Assembly (NCBI RefSeq): GCF_032854445.1
Contig: NC_088307.1
Location: 3,412,001-3,476,000 of the forward strand
DNA: 64,000 nt
Reading direction: 5' to 3'
DNA from: Liolophura sinensis
Taxonomy: Eukaryota; Mollusca; Polyplacophora; Chitonida; Chitonidae
This document shows, piece after piece, positions 44,645-54,972 of the stretch (position 1 is its first letter; every line of letters starts with the position of its first letter). Both the position numbers and the translations under genes were made by a program. The notes beneath the pieces were generated by a model. The model saw only the letters and a list, made by a program, of their open reading frames with translations, was not told where the DNA came from and ran no database searches.

Positions 44645-44975
44645 GGAAAATGTAGGAGACATATAAATAACAATTAACATTATTGCATTTTTTTTACCCT
44701 GCTTAAGTCATGGTGCTAGGAGCGTACGAGCTGCTACTATTTTCTTCGAACACTGAAAATAAAACTGTGACTGGGATAAACTGCCAAGTGGGTCAGCAGC
44801 AAGTACCATTTCTAAAGTGTTTACTATGAACATCCCCGGGTTTGATCCCAGGTCTCCCGACTTCAAGGTGGACGCTTTAATCATTAGGTCACCGAAGCGG
44901 TCCCAGTTAGATGTGACCACTTGCAACAATCACAATGTCGTTGTTGCTCTGGTTCTACTTTCTGTGCTGTAGTCT
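44645..44975 (-). mobile_element. Composite element: SINE-C inside repeat B (copy 2)
   Basis: Read in reverse: B head to 'gcaagtggtcacatctaact', SINE-C-like unit ('cgcttcggtgacctaatgat', 'cttgaagtcgggagacctgg'), then B body from 'acttggcagtttatcccagt'. The junctions match copy 1 and the two copies are inverted about 80 bp apart. Confidence 0.75.
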
Positions 44976-44979
44976 GCTA

Positions 44980-45128
44980 TACTTATTTGTCGTGGAAAGG
45001 TCTTCCAGCAACCTGCTCATGGCCGTGGGTTTTCCCAGGCTCTGTCCAGTTTCCTTCCACCATAGTGCTTGCCGATGTCGTATAAGAGAAATAATCTTGA
45101 GTACGGGATAAAACACAGAAAGAAATGT
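44980..45128 (+). mobile_element. SINE-A 3' half
   Basis: 'cgtggaaaggtcttccagca', 'atggccgtgggttttcccag', 'gatgtcgtataagagaaata', 'cttgagtacgggataaaaca'. Confidence 0.8.
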
Positions 45129-45466
45129 TAGCAAAAGCCCAACCTCTTTTGGCGGAAGTAATTAATACAGAGTATTTACTCATATTGAAACATATAATCT
45201 ACAGCAAAATAGATCAGAGAACAGGACAATAGAGATTCTTAAAACATTCAGAAGGCTGAAATTATCTGGTTATTGTTTTTATTGTTTAAGTACTTACGGG
45301 TGCTTATGGACACCTTTCATTGTTAAAAGTAATATTCTATACTAGCTCAAGTCTTGGATCCCGTATCTACATAAATCCGAGTTTTACATCAGGGCTGTGA
45401 GCTATTGCTGGGTAATCAGTCCGCGCTCAGAGGCGATGCATCCTTCTCTAACCTTCATTGACGACA

Positions 45467-46189
45467 TCATTGACGTCGCCTGGGTCGTCGCCTTCTTTGC
45501 ACGGGTCGTCGTCTTCTCTGTCCTTCGTCGCCACCGTCGTTGCCCGGCCTCGGTCGCCTTCTCCTCTGGCCTTCATCGCCGCCATCATTACTAGGTCTCT
45601 GGCGGACTCGCTTCCTGAGACCGCCTTCCACATCCACCACGGACTGCAGCCCTCCTCTTCCATTCGGCCTTAACTCCACTTCCTTTTCGTAATCCGGCGG
45701 CCTCGGTCCGGTACGTGCCGGCTGAGGGCCCTTTGCATCCACTTCTACAATCTCATTGAGTAATGCCGCCTGTATGGCACCCTGTGCACCACCCCCTCCA
45801 CCGCCACCACCACCACCACCTATTCCGAGCAAAGTCCCTAAAACGTCCAGAACACTGGATCCTCCACCTTTGCCACCACCTGATCCACCACCGCCACTAC
45901 CAGAACCAGCCGTTCTTCCAGAACCACCCTTGCCCCCTGTGGAAGCCGTTCCTCCAGAACCACCCGTTCCACCTGAGGCAGCCGTTCCATTCGCCGAGGT
46001 AGTTGCAGCCGTTGTGGTTGTCGCTGCTGCTGGGACAGCAATCGGCCCGAGGGTTACACCATCAGGTAACTCCAATTCGAGAAGGTCGGGATTCAGACCT
46101 GTGCCTGCCGCATTGGCTATCTGGCTTATCCCGGGAGGTATCCAGCACACCGTAAGCGTCATAAACACCAACAACCTGGATGTCCCCAT
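45467..46189 (-). CDS. Secreted Gly-rich protein with Arg-rich tail (240 aa)
   Basis: A single open exon from MGTSRLLVFMTLTVCWIPPG (signal peptide, likely cleaved after ISQ22). Residues 51-68 are Ala/Thr-rich and 72-110 Gly/Ser-rich; SSVLDVLGTLLGI (111-123) is hydrophobic and followed by eleven glycines. AIQAALLNEIVEVDAKG (138-154) may be helical. The tail 190-240 is strongly basic with two copies of NDGGDEGQRRRRP. An acceptor-like TTATTATCAAACAG ends 4 nt before the ATG, implying an untranslated first exon. AATAAA lies about 184 nt past the stop (plus-strand TTTATT at 45278). No domain is recognised. The mixed Gly-rich, acidic/basic layout is like extracellular matrix or biomineralisation proteins; that role is inferred. 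Confidence 0.72.
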   Translation of the reverse strand: MGTSRLLVFMTLTVCWIPPGISQIANAAGTGLNPDLLELELPDGVTLGPIAVPAAATTTTAATTSANGTAASGGTGGSGGTASTGGKGGSGRTAGSGSGGGGSGGGKGGGSSVLDVLGTLLGIGGGGGGGGGGGAQGAIQAALLNEIVEVDAKGPQPARTGPRPPDYEKEVELRPNGRGGLQSVVDVEGGLRKRVRQRPSNDGGDEGQRRRRPRPGNDGGDEGQRRRRPVQRRRRPRRRQ

Positions 46190-46509
46190 GTCCCTGTTTG
46201 ATAATAAAACAACACCAGTAAAGTGAATCTATGCCTACTTCACAAGCAACCAGACCATTAACACACCACCCCAGATATTCGCTGAAAATCAGTAAATTTC
46301 CCAGGAATGTGCCCGGTATTCAAACCTTGTCTACTTAATTCTTGCTCCTAGTGCGTGGCGTATATTGAGTATACAAGGGAAAAAACGATAACCTCTTAAA
46401 TACACAATTATTCAAAACGTTTTAAACTTAGGGTTTTGATATTTGAAGCACTATATAGACATCTTAATTCCATGAAAACGCCTGACTTGTTTTTTTTGTG
46501 AATGCGATT

Positions 46510-46775
46510 GTGTGTTAATTGTGATGACAGCAGTTTGAGTAATTCTAGACCAGTGACGTCTGATGATTTGCCATTAACATCGCTGCATTTTTGTACTTAA
46601 TTCTGGTTAAGTTAGGGAGCGTGTAAATTTGCAACCATTTATGCTTTTACATACAGAATGAAACTCTAACTGAGGTAAATTGACAAGAGGCCAGATTTCA
46701 CCGAATTACTTGTGACTATCACACTGTCGTAGCTGCTCTTGTTATGTACGTCTTTAACTATATCATATTTAGGTG
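46510..46775 (-). repeat. Dispersed repeat B
   Basis: 'gtgatgacagcagtttgagt', 'attctagaccagtgacgtct', 'acttaattctggttaagtta', 'ttgacaagaggccagatttc', 'gctgctcttgttatgtacgt': the reversed B order, fairly complete. Confidence 0.82.
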
Positions 46776-47083
46776 AAATAGTATAAAAGACAGACACAGG
46801 AACGCCGCATTCCAGCCGCTTAATACCACTGTGTTGCACTTTACATTTCGAGCGCGCACTTTTAAATGTGTTACTGTTTAAATACTCATTTGCCAAAAGT
46901 GCCAAAATATTATCCATTTTATAAAGTGCTTGAAATATCCAAGGTTTGTGTTAAAACATTTTGAATAATTACCTATCTAAGAGTGTTAGCGTATTTTTTT
47001 CTTCTCTGTGCCTGGAGCACTACAGGAAATGCTGATCTCGAAATAATGTAGCCAAAGCAATTAAAAAATGAATCTAGACATGA

Positions 47084-47330
47084 AAACAGACATTCGCATA
47101 CTAGCTGTCATCCTGAACGGACCTCCCGGGTCAGTAATCGCTGGATTTTACAGAAACCACACACTCTCCAGATGGTAGATCTTATCTGGACATGTATTTA
47201 TACAAAGGCCAAAGCGGTTTTCGCTGACATTACGAGGGACAATTTGAATTTTTGACATTTTGACAAGGTCCTGCGATTACTGACGCGGAACGTCCTTATT
47301 GGTTGACGGCTGGTATACGAATGTCTGTTT
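47084..47330. mobile_element. TIR element M1 (MITE-like, 247 bp), complete
   Basis: The left end AAACAGACATTCGCATACTA and the right end (reverse complement) AAACAGACATTCGTATACCA are inverted repeats about 27 bp long, extending to the 'gctgtca' position. There is no internal coding. Partial copies lie at 9820-9935, about 30862-30930 and 51515-51600. A target duplication is not clear. Confidence 0.85.
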
Positions 47331-48735
47331 CAACGAATAGATTGTTGCCTCTGACGTTAACACAGCGGTGACCAGTTTTATTAAACACCGAAACAATTAG
47401 TGATGAAATTCTATCCAATAAATCCTTGTGAAGAATCGTAGCAAAGAGAGTGGAGAAATCCCAAGCAACTTATACGGTATGTGTATTAGAGTGTCTAGAT
47501 CTTCAGTGAGACGTTTAGACTTTTTAAGTAACCACATACAGTTTACGCCTGAATTGTTTTTCAACTTCACAACAGTACTTCTTCCAAAATGACTGTACTT
47601 CTTGTAATGCTGTCGTTAACACAGTTGATGCAAGTTTAGTTGTGCAGTTAACACTGTGTCCACCAAGCGCGATTCAGACATACCGCGCTACCCAGTACAG
47701 CAACAGTTTCTTCTCGTGTTTCTCATTGAAATGCATGTCTGTAATTCTAAACATATCCTGCTTGAGCGTGTAACAAGTTCATTAAACAAAACAGATTAGG
47801 TTAATGCGACGTTATTTATAGAGTGAGCTACATGTCACAGCTACGATCGTCTCAAAGCGATTCTCTTGTAGGTGGGTTGAACTAGTCAGTGCCCTTTGTA
47901 GCTTTAAACCCTGGAGCTGACTTCGATGTCGAACTTATCTCTACTCGAGTAGTTTCTGTATCAGTGTTTTGTTAACTGAAATACAATCCGGTCTCCTAAA
48001 TGGTTCTGAATTAATGAGGAATTTTTTGATTCGTTCTAACAGCCGTCTGTCTGGAGGATTGAATTTCAAGCCAAGTTATAATCACTAAAAATGATAGTAC
48101 ACGACAAAATTAGATCTGGGATATTCTTGACAGATATACATTCTCGTATCAAACAATGAGTAACACTGCTGAATTTTTCTCGTGATAATCATACAGATGT
48201 ATTATTCCACATACATGTATTTGACTAACATTAATATGTTCGTGCACAAGCACTTTTCCGCCGAGTGCAGAATGTCTGATCGATTTTCCGATTGATTTTA
48301 TTGGTTTTCATCGTCGTATTGAAGATTTCCTTATTGATAATAAAATGGTTAGGTTTTTGAGTAGCAGTAACTGAAGGGCTAGGTGTAAAACACTGCCTAT
48401 TGCCAGGTACCTGACGAGCTTCCGTGTAAAAAGCAGCATCTCAAGTAACGAGAACTCGATTCGAACAAGGGTGTGACAGACGCAGTGAGACTTGCAATGT
48501 AAAGCAATGTAAATGTTGTTCAGAAAAAGGCTTAAAAATACTTTGGTCTGGATCTGATCTAAGATATGGTTCATATATCGTTTGCCTTATATACAATAGG
48601 AACGCTGTTTACAGGATAAAAACGGGCCCTTTGATGTCATTCATACGTTACAACAACAACAACAGGTTTAAGCATACCGGTATTAATAATCAACCATGAC
48701 AACACACGAAAGAGTTATGCCGATGTCATGCTCAC

Positions 48736-48883
48736 CTGCCTTAGACACGGTCATGTTCCATCTGCGCGAGATGGCACGTGATTCTTCAAATTGGCTCACT
48801 ACCTCAACCTCACAGCTATCAATATATTCTGATTTGAAGATATGGGTATAAATAATTAGGCTGTCTTTTGGAACTAAAACCAC
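48736..48883 (-). CDS. Candidate isolated exon
   Basis: Between a good acceptor (TTTGTTTGTTACAAG) and a good donor (GGCAG|GTGAGC) is an open 49-codon frame: VVLVPKDSLIIYTHIFK, then SEYIDSCEVEVVSQFEESR, ending RRWNMTVSKA. The composition is protein-like. I do not recognise the domain. A possible preceding exon at 49137-49202 ends in phase 0 at CTG|GTAAGT, but its frame is interrupted by TGA further upstream. It could be a relic. Confidence 0.35.
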
Positions 48884-49499
48884 CTTGTAACAAACAAATT
48901 AAAATCCTGCTCTCTTTTCCTTAGATAAACAACACCAGCATGTAAAGTGCCAATAACATATTTTCAAAATCACTAAAAATTTCTAGTTGAAAAAATTAAA
49001 TTTAAAATGAGATAAATCACCAGGGAATTTTTACCAGATATCAGAATCATTGAGTTCAACGAGAAATCAGCACTCTCAATGCCTCTGCAAAGAATATGGC
49101 TCTGACGTGAATGATGTTACCCATTATGTTACTTACCAGCGTCTTCTCTCTCCACGGAGAACTGGTGGGCCTGTATCTCAGTGTAATTTTCAGTTCGCCT
49201 CAGATGGCGTCCAGTGTCAGTCGTCAAACGGATTCACACTGAGACTGATCAGCATAGGTGGTGCTTCAGTTTGACACTAATGACCCCTGTCGCTGATTCC
49301 CGAGTTACACTGCTGAAGGACATGGGCTTAAATGTAGACACCCTTTCCAACTAGCAGCTTAAACCATTCGGGAAGCAATCTATTTGTTGAAGAAGGAACA
49401 ACTTGTGCAGTAAGCTGGAGGTGGTTAGTTTAAACTGTGACATTTTTTATGAAAGTTTTCCATATAAATTCCGCTACTATATTGAAGTATACATCACGG

Positions 49500-49725
49500 A
49501 TGCAGCACGATGGTGCGATAATTGGAAACCGGTGAAACACAGTCGGTGAATTTATCTCATTTACGGTTTTATTCCAACCATTAATGTAAATATTCAAATA
49601 GCAGCAAATACAGACCCCATTGCACCATGGCTTAAGCAGAATTAGGTAAAATCAAATGCAGTGATTGCAATTGCAATTAATAAGACGTCACTGGTTTAGA
49701 TTTACCGAAATCACAATTAACACAG
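49500..49725 (+). repeat. Dispersed repeat B
   Basis: 'cggtgaaacacagtcggtga', 'cggttttattccaaccatta', 'ccattgcaccatggcttaag', 'cagtgattgcaattgcaatt', 'cgtcactggtttagatttac'. Followed directly by the 31-bp array. Confidence 0.8.
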
Positions 49726-49749
49726 AATAACTGTAAAAGAATGCAAAGG

Positions 49750-50030
49750 AACCAGACTTCGTAGATGCTTGTCCACCAGGAACCAGACCTCGTGGATGGT
49801 TGTCCACCAGCAACCAGACCTTGTGGGTGCTTGTCCACCAGCAACCAGACCTTGTGGGTGCTTGTCCACCAGGAACAAGACCTTGTGGGTGCTTGTCCAC
49901 CAGTAACCAGACCTCGTGGATGCTTGTCCACCAGCAACCAGACCTCGTGGATGCTTGTCCACCAGCAACCAAATCCTCGCGGATGCTTGTCCACCATTAA
50001 CCAGACACCGTAGATGCTTGTTCACAAGCG
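49750..50030. repeat. 31-bp minisatellite, about 9 copies
   Basis: 'cttgtccaccagcaaccaga' plus 'ccttgtgggtg' repeats at 31-bp spacing (49801, 49832, 49863 and so on). Since 31 is not a multiple of three, the same peptide rotates through all three frames, which is diagnostic of non-coding. Confidence 0.95.
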
Positions 50031-50214
50031 TCTTAAGACTTAAGTCAAAAATTCAGGGACTACTACAATTAAAATGTTTTCCTCTTTGAAGTTTAAAATT
50101 TGTACACTGATCCTTTACTATAGGGCGATGTATCGACCACAATTTCCGATCTTTTTCTGTTCTCAGTCTGGCTTTTTAATCACTTCCAATTTATGACTTG
50201 GGGCTTAAGATGCT

Positions 50215-50340
50215 TGATAAGTGTCCAGCAGAGTCCTGGTTTACCGTGTTTCATCGGAATTCTCTGGTAACGCTGCTCTGGTTTTACTCTCTATGCAGTA
50301 AGTCTTCAGTGATGCATATATTAAATGATACAGGTGCTAT
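50215..50340 (-). repeat. Dispersed repeat B, head part
   Basis: Plus-strand 'ctgctctggttttactctct' and 'atgcagtaagtcttcagtga' are the reversed B head. Confidence 0.7.
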
Positions 50341-50599
50341 GACAAGAGAATTTGCTTTGTCTTAGACTGCACGTATATTTGTTGTATTTGCAATACACAC
50401 GATCTGCCAATCAAAGAACGCTTCACTCGGTTAGATGTCAACGATGTAATGTTATCAGCTCAGGTGGCAATCCTCACTAAACAATGAGCTTCACTGATTC
50501 CTCGATTAATATTAACGACATCTGTTCTCTACAACAAGGCTTTGAAGAACCGAAATACTTACTAAACGTACACAATGAGGTATCTGATGCACATAACCT

Positions 50600-50855
50600 A
50601 TCACACGGTGTAAGCGATAGATGTGTGTGTATGCAGTAAGCAAATGATCACAAGTAACCAGCGAAATTTGGCCACTTGTCAATTCACCACGGTTATGGGT
50701 TTCTTCTGATTCTTCATGTAAATGCTTAATAAGTAGATATTTATACACCCTTCAGCACCACGGCCAAAATGAATTGGGTAAAATGCAGTGTTATTAATAC
50801 CAAGTTCCCGTTGTCTAGAGATGCTGAAAATGTTCGTCACATGACGAAAATAGTA
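50600..50855 (+). repeat. Dispersed repeat B
   Basis: 'gcaaatgatcacaagtaacc', 'gcgaaatttggccacttgtc', 'atgtaaatgcttaataagta', 'ccttcagcaccacggccaaa', 'aaatgcagtgttattaatac'. Confidence 0.75.
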
Positions 50856-50934
50856 TGATAACAATGTATTGAGAATACTCAAATTTTGACATAACCCTAA
50901 CCAATAATAATGCAGCAAATTTACGTTGTTTTAT

Positions 50935-51000
50935 TTAAGTATTTAAATGGTGTTTTACGCCGTACTGAAGAATATTTCATTTATAAGACGGAGATCTTGA
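50935..51000 (-). mobile_element. SINE-A 3' end fragment
   Basis: 'aaatggtgttttacgccgta' and 'ctgaagaatatttcatttat', then 'aagacgg', reversed. A repeat B copy follows immediately. Confidence 0.8.
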
Positions 51001-51180
51001 GTAATTCAAGAGCAGGGACTTCTAAAGAATTGTGACTGATATCAGTGCATTATTTTTACTTAATTCTGTTAGGTGTGTACGTTGCAGCCATTTAAGCATA
51101 TATCGTAGCAGATGGAATACAAATGTAACTCTGATAAATTGACAAGCGGCCGGATTTGAACTGTCTACGTTTCAGGCTTT
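51000..51180 (-). repeat. Dispersed repeat B, truncated
   Basis: 'gtaattcaagagcagggact', 'tttttacttaattctgttag', 'aattgacaagcggccggatt' in reversed B order. Confidence 0.75.
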
Positions 51181-51509
51181 CTACTGCAAAAACTGGTCTG
51201 TTATTCAGTTCCACATGAGTATATGCCAAATTCTCTTGTAAGTAATTACGGACATAGTGTTCAGAATCTCTGGCACTCTGCTTATCGTCTGAGTCTAATT
51301 TCGGTTAACCCGGGGTTAGGGTTGTACTCTTGTCGTTTTGAATTGTTTAACTTATATACTACATGTAGCATGGGACACGGTTTGCACACTGATCTAATTC
51401 ATTCGCCCCAAACATTCCTTGTTCCTTCCCAACATCAGTGAAACAAATATATCCGTTGTGTCTGTTTTTCTGTGCATGATTCCGTCCTAATTTCATACTT
51501 TATTTACGT

Positions 51510-51600
51510 TTTTAGTTCTTTGGTGGTTTGTGTTAAATGTCGTTTTGTGAAATGGCCTTGCGATTATTGACCCGGAACGTCCATTTTGGTTGACGACATG
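51510..51600. mobile_element. Fragment of TIR element M1
   Basis: 'tttagttctttggtggtttg', 'gcgattattgacccggaacg' and 'tccattttggttgacga' match, in reverse, the 9820-9935 fragment and the right part of 47084-47330. The terminal inverted repeat itself is lost. Confidence 0.7.
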
Positions 51601-52039
51601 ATTCCTGTACTGTAGTTTTTTTGTCTGTAAATCATCTGTCGGACAGTTTGCTACTTTGCAGGTGGATGCTTTCTGTCGTACACTTTGGTTTCTTCTCCAT
51701 ATAGAACTGATTATCATGGTACAATTGAATTTTTTTCCAACCTTCAAATAAATAAATGAACAACTGTTCTGCTTATCTCCATGTGCCCTGAAAAGTTTAA
51801 ATAGGTGTGCAAAAACCGAAATCAAGTTACGATCAGCAGCCACTGCTTTATTTTTTTCCACGGCGTATTCTGATCAAGGACATGGCTAACACTGATTATA
51901 ACGGTTGCTATAGTGACATGCTCAAGTCTGTTGTGAATGTGCCAATCTGGGCGTTGTAACAGACAATTGCCCGTGCACAGCCCAATTAGGCTTATACCAC
52001 AAATGCTGAAAATCGGCTTAGTATGTGACTATTCAAACC

Positions 52040-52202
52040 CTATGGGATGGTGAAGGTGAGGTCGGCCCCGATGTCAGGATGCCGGATGTTGATCTGGTGT
52101 CCTAGAAACGAAGCTTCACTTACTCAGCATAATTCATGTACAACAGGGTACAGACAGACTCCGTCGTCATCAATGCACACAACACTGAGACCGACTTTAA
52201 AA
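52040..52202 (-). pseudogene. Coding-like relic interrupted by one TGA
   Basis: After a pyrimidine-rich acceptor (TTGCTTACTTAG) one frame reads FKVGLSVVCIDDDGVCLYPV, VHELC, then TGA (52124-52126), then VSEASFLGHQINIRHPDIGA, DLTFTIP and TAG. Both halves are in one frame and look protein-like. A similar short tail, NITLDHPHSADEIS with stop, can be read at about 52530-52595 on the same strand. It could be a decayed exon (CGA to TGA change), an error, or chance. Family not recognised. Confidence 0.3.
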
Positions 52203-52374
52203 CTAAGTAAGCAATACAGACAAACGGTAATGATCAATGATGGGTACACAGCCCTTATACCCCCAGGGTAAAAGAATACAGGCCCATTACAATCAGTAGC
52301 TAACAGGCAAGCTTTATAAGACTTCTAATCATCAGGCGTGATCCCTTTACATTGTTTGATCTGATTGTATGTTA

Positions 52375-52480
52375 TATATGTAATGATAACATAGAATTTT
52401 GAGTAATTCTAGACAAGTCACGTCTAATGAATTGCACCTTTAAACCTATATTTTCCTGAAGCCATAATATGCAGAACAGT
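52375..52480 (-). repeat. Dispersed repeat B, 3' part
   Basis: 'aacatagaattttgagtaat' and 'tctagacaagtcacgtctaa', then 'aagccataatatgcaga', in reversed B order. Confidence 0.6.
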
Positions 52481-53119
52481 TTTGCTTGTTCACGTCTGTC
52501 CAACACAAGACGGTTAGAATATCATTTATGAAATTTCGTCAGCGGAATGCGGATGGTCAAGGGTTATGTTGCCATTGTTGTGTCTGTTTTGCAAGCGTTT
52601 CATGGGTACAACGATATCATCCAAAATATCTACTTGTCACTTAGACCGCAATTAGTTCAGTCACTATTTAGAAGAACAGTGGGAAGGATCCGGTATCTGC
52701 TCTATACGAATATTTTAAAACCACAAAATTACCAAACAGTATCCTTGCCTTGTAATGTATAACGGAGGACAAAGTAGACGGAAATCGCCCATTATTATAG
52801 CTGACTAAAGACGCCTTTCAAAGGCAAAACATTCAAAAAACCATCAGTTGAAGACGTTTGCAAACACTATTTTGAGAATATCTTTTGAATAAAATTGTAT
52901 TTGATCTTTTTACTTCTATTCCCATAAATACGTTTTAAGGGTAATGTCAGGTCCATTAACGTCACAGTGATGTTTCAGTTCTGTTCAGTTTGTTTGTAAG
53001 GGCAGTTTTATTAATTTTATCCACACCGATAAGTTCATAATACATTTAAGACTTATGCTCACATAAAATACTCAGTTCTCTAGCGCAATGTCTGTGACAT
53101 TGGTAAATTCTAATGTCAT

Positions 53120-53280
53120 TAGGGTTAGCGATCTTCCGTACGTTTGACGCAGAAGGTCTGTCAGCAAACCTGCGGATGGTCGTGGGTTTCCCCTGGGCTT
53201 TGTCCGGTTTCCACGCTGTCGTATAAGTGAAATATTCTTAAGTACGGCGCAAAACACCAATTAATTAAATAAATAAATAC
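53120..53280 (+). mobile_element. SINE-A, internally deleted
   Basis: 'gggttagcgatcttccgtac', 'gaaggtctgtcagcaaacct', 'gcggatggtcgtgggtttcc', 'cgctgtcgtataagtgaaat', 'taagtacggcgcaaaacacc' and an AAATAAAT tail. Confidence 0.9.
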
Positions 53281-53949
53281 TTTTGAAGAATACTGTTTAC
53301 GTCGTGGTATTGACTTTATCGCAACTATATACCATCCTAGTTTTACTGTATTTGTGCGTATATATCAGATATTTATTAGTGTTGCATTGAATGAGATTCT
53401 TTTTCAGTTACTCTTTTTTGTTGTTGTTGACAGTGAAATACTTAACTGTAAAAACAAACTAAAATCGAGTTGCTACTTTAAAAGCGCTACAACAACAAAG
53501 GAATAAGATTCAATTCATTTTTACTTCAGTCCAGACTACACCGCCCATTACTAATTCATCCAGTGTTCACAGTTCTTATGCATGACCTATTAGCTTAAGA
53601 TATTTTCGAAAGAGTTAAGAAACACTGCAAATAGGTCAAGACGTTCAACTTCTACCCCAAAATACGTCTGCTGAAAGAAAATTTGTTTCGCTGGCACAAC
53701 ACTTACTGCCATTCTTCAATTCTGAGTCTTGCTTGTTAAGAAATAATGGGAACTGCTGAATCTTACATAAAAACAATAGAATGGCATTTCTTTTCTGGGT
53801 AGCCGAGTCCAGATATTGTTCCATTTCTGTTTACTTCTCAAGTTTCAAGTTTGTTCTCCACTGTTCATAGCACACGAGTCATTCTTTTCCTTGATAGACC
53901 GGTTGATATTGTAGTGTCGAAACGGTTCGCGGAGAATAATTCCGGTTCT
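53281..53949. other. Anonymous DNA downstream of the Tyr/Gly-rich gene
   Basis: No gene or repeat recognised. The nearest AATAAA on the minus strand is several hundred bases past the stop at 53950, so the polyadenylation site is unknown. Confidence 0.5.
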
Positions 53950-54972
53950 CTAGACCCATCCACCGGCCATGGCGCCTCCCCTGTTCATCCCGGTACCTGG
54001 TACCCACATCCCCTGACTAGGTAACCCGTAACTGAACGCGTTGAGCCCTGCATGTGTTCCTGCTCCTAGCTCCCGCTCTATTTCCGTTGGTTGCTGCGCC
54101 GTGTTCGCTACACCTGTTCCAGCAGCGTTCATTACCGGTTCGATATCTAATAATTGCTGGACAACGGGGTCCATTGCCATGCCCGCACCTCCACCGTAGT
54201 GCCCGCCAGGAACTCCACCAAAGGGATAGCCACCGCCGTTAACATGATAGGGATAACCACCACCACTGGGAGAATAATGGTATGCACCGGCGCTGGGAGG
54301 ATAGTGGTAACCACCGGCGCTAGGAGGATAAGGGTAACCCCCACCGCTTGCTCCATGAAGAGGAGAGCCTCCGCCAAGAACAGAATGCGGGGCACCACCG
54401 CTTACGGCAGGATCGGTGGAACCAGCGCCCCCTCCTTGAGTTCTACTAATGCGTGCGCGTGTAGAACCAGGGCCCACACCTGCGCCAGGAGTACGACGGC
54501 CTGCACCTGTTCTTGAAGGACTTCGGCCTACACCTGTGGCTGATGCATCACGTCCTGTACCAGCGCTTGGCAGTCCCGAACCAACACCTGCCCCCGCTGA
54601 ACCTGCGCCTGCTGTCGGACGACTGTATCGGGCATCTAGACCAGGAGGAGCCTGATTGTGATACCCTGTATGTGCTCCGACCCTGTCCGGATAATGTCGT
54701 GGAGGGCCGTAGCTCTGAACCGGCACATATATCACCTGGTAGCCAGGAGGAGGCATCGCCCCGCTGTATGGGCCCCAACCACCTGCTGTTCCATAGCCTG
54801 TCATGCCCATTCCGATCCCTGCGCCGCCTGCCGCCACTTCTGGCGTCTCTACTTCCACAGCTTCCGCCGCTGGCGCCGCTCTACCAGCTGCAGGGTTGTG
54901 AAGCACCATTGATAGGCTGGTTATGCACTGACAGGATAACAGGAATACGATACTCGGGCTGAAGACCACCAT
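53950..54972 (-). CDS. Secreted Tyr/Gly/Pro-rich protein (340 aa)
   Basis: A single exon opening MVVFSPSIVFLLSCQCITSL (signal peptide, residues 1-20), with an acceptor-like TATATTCAACAG 2 nt before the ATG. Residues 28-46 are Ala/Glu-rich. Residues 47-108 hold Gly/Met/Tyr stretches (GYQVIYVPVQSYGP). Residues 119-180 are GAG-type Gly/Ala/Arg repeats. Residues 209-262 form a 9-10-residue tandem repeat of the type GGYHYPPSA. The C-terminus (266-340) is less repetitive, with DPVVQQLLDIEPV and GLNAFSYGLPSQGMWVPG. Y-rich Gly/Pro repeats are common in structural secreted proteins (silks, adhesives, ligament and shell matrix); I know no exact family. Possible Tyr cross-linking is inference. GC-rich coding contrasts with AT-rich flanks. 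Confidence 0.75.
   Translation of the reverse strand: MVVFSPSIVFLLSCQCITSLSMVLHNPAAGRAAPAAEAVEVETPEVAAGGAGIGMGMTGYGTAGGWGPYSGAMPPPGYQVIYVPVQSYGPPRHYPDRVGAHTGYHNQAPPGLDARYSRPTAGAGSAGAGVGSGLPSAGTGRDASATGVGRSPSRTGAGRRTPGAGVGPGSTRARISRTQGGGAGSTDPAVSGGAPHSVLGGGSPLHGASGGGYPYPPSAGGYHYPPSAGAYHYSPSGGGYPYHVNGGGYPFGGVPGGHYGGGAGMAMDPVVQQLLDIEPVMNAAGTGVANTAQQPTEIERELGAGTHAGLNAFSYGLPSQGMWVPGTGMNRGGAMAGGWV

Noticed and set aside
45756-46226. Plus-strand poly-Pro frame opposite the Gly-rich gene
   Set aside because: Antisense of GGN codons gives proline; the minus frame has a signal peptide and splice context, the plus frame has neither.
54154-54962. Plus-strand frames opposite the Tyr/Gly-rich gene
   Set aside because: Shadows of a GC-rich coding exon; no signal peptide or splice signals.
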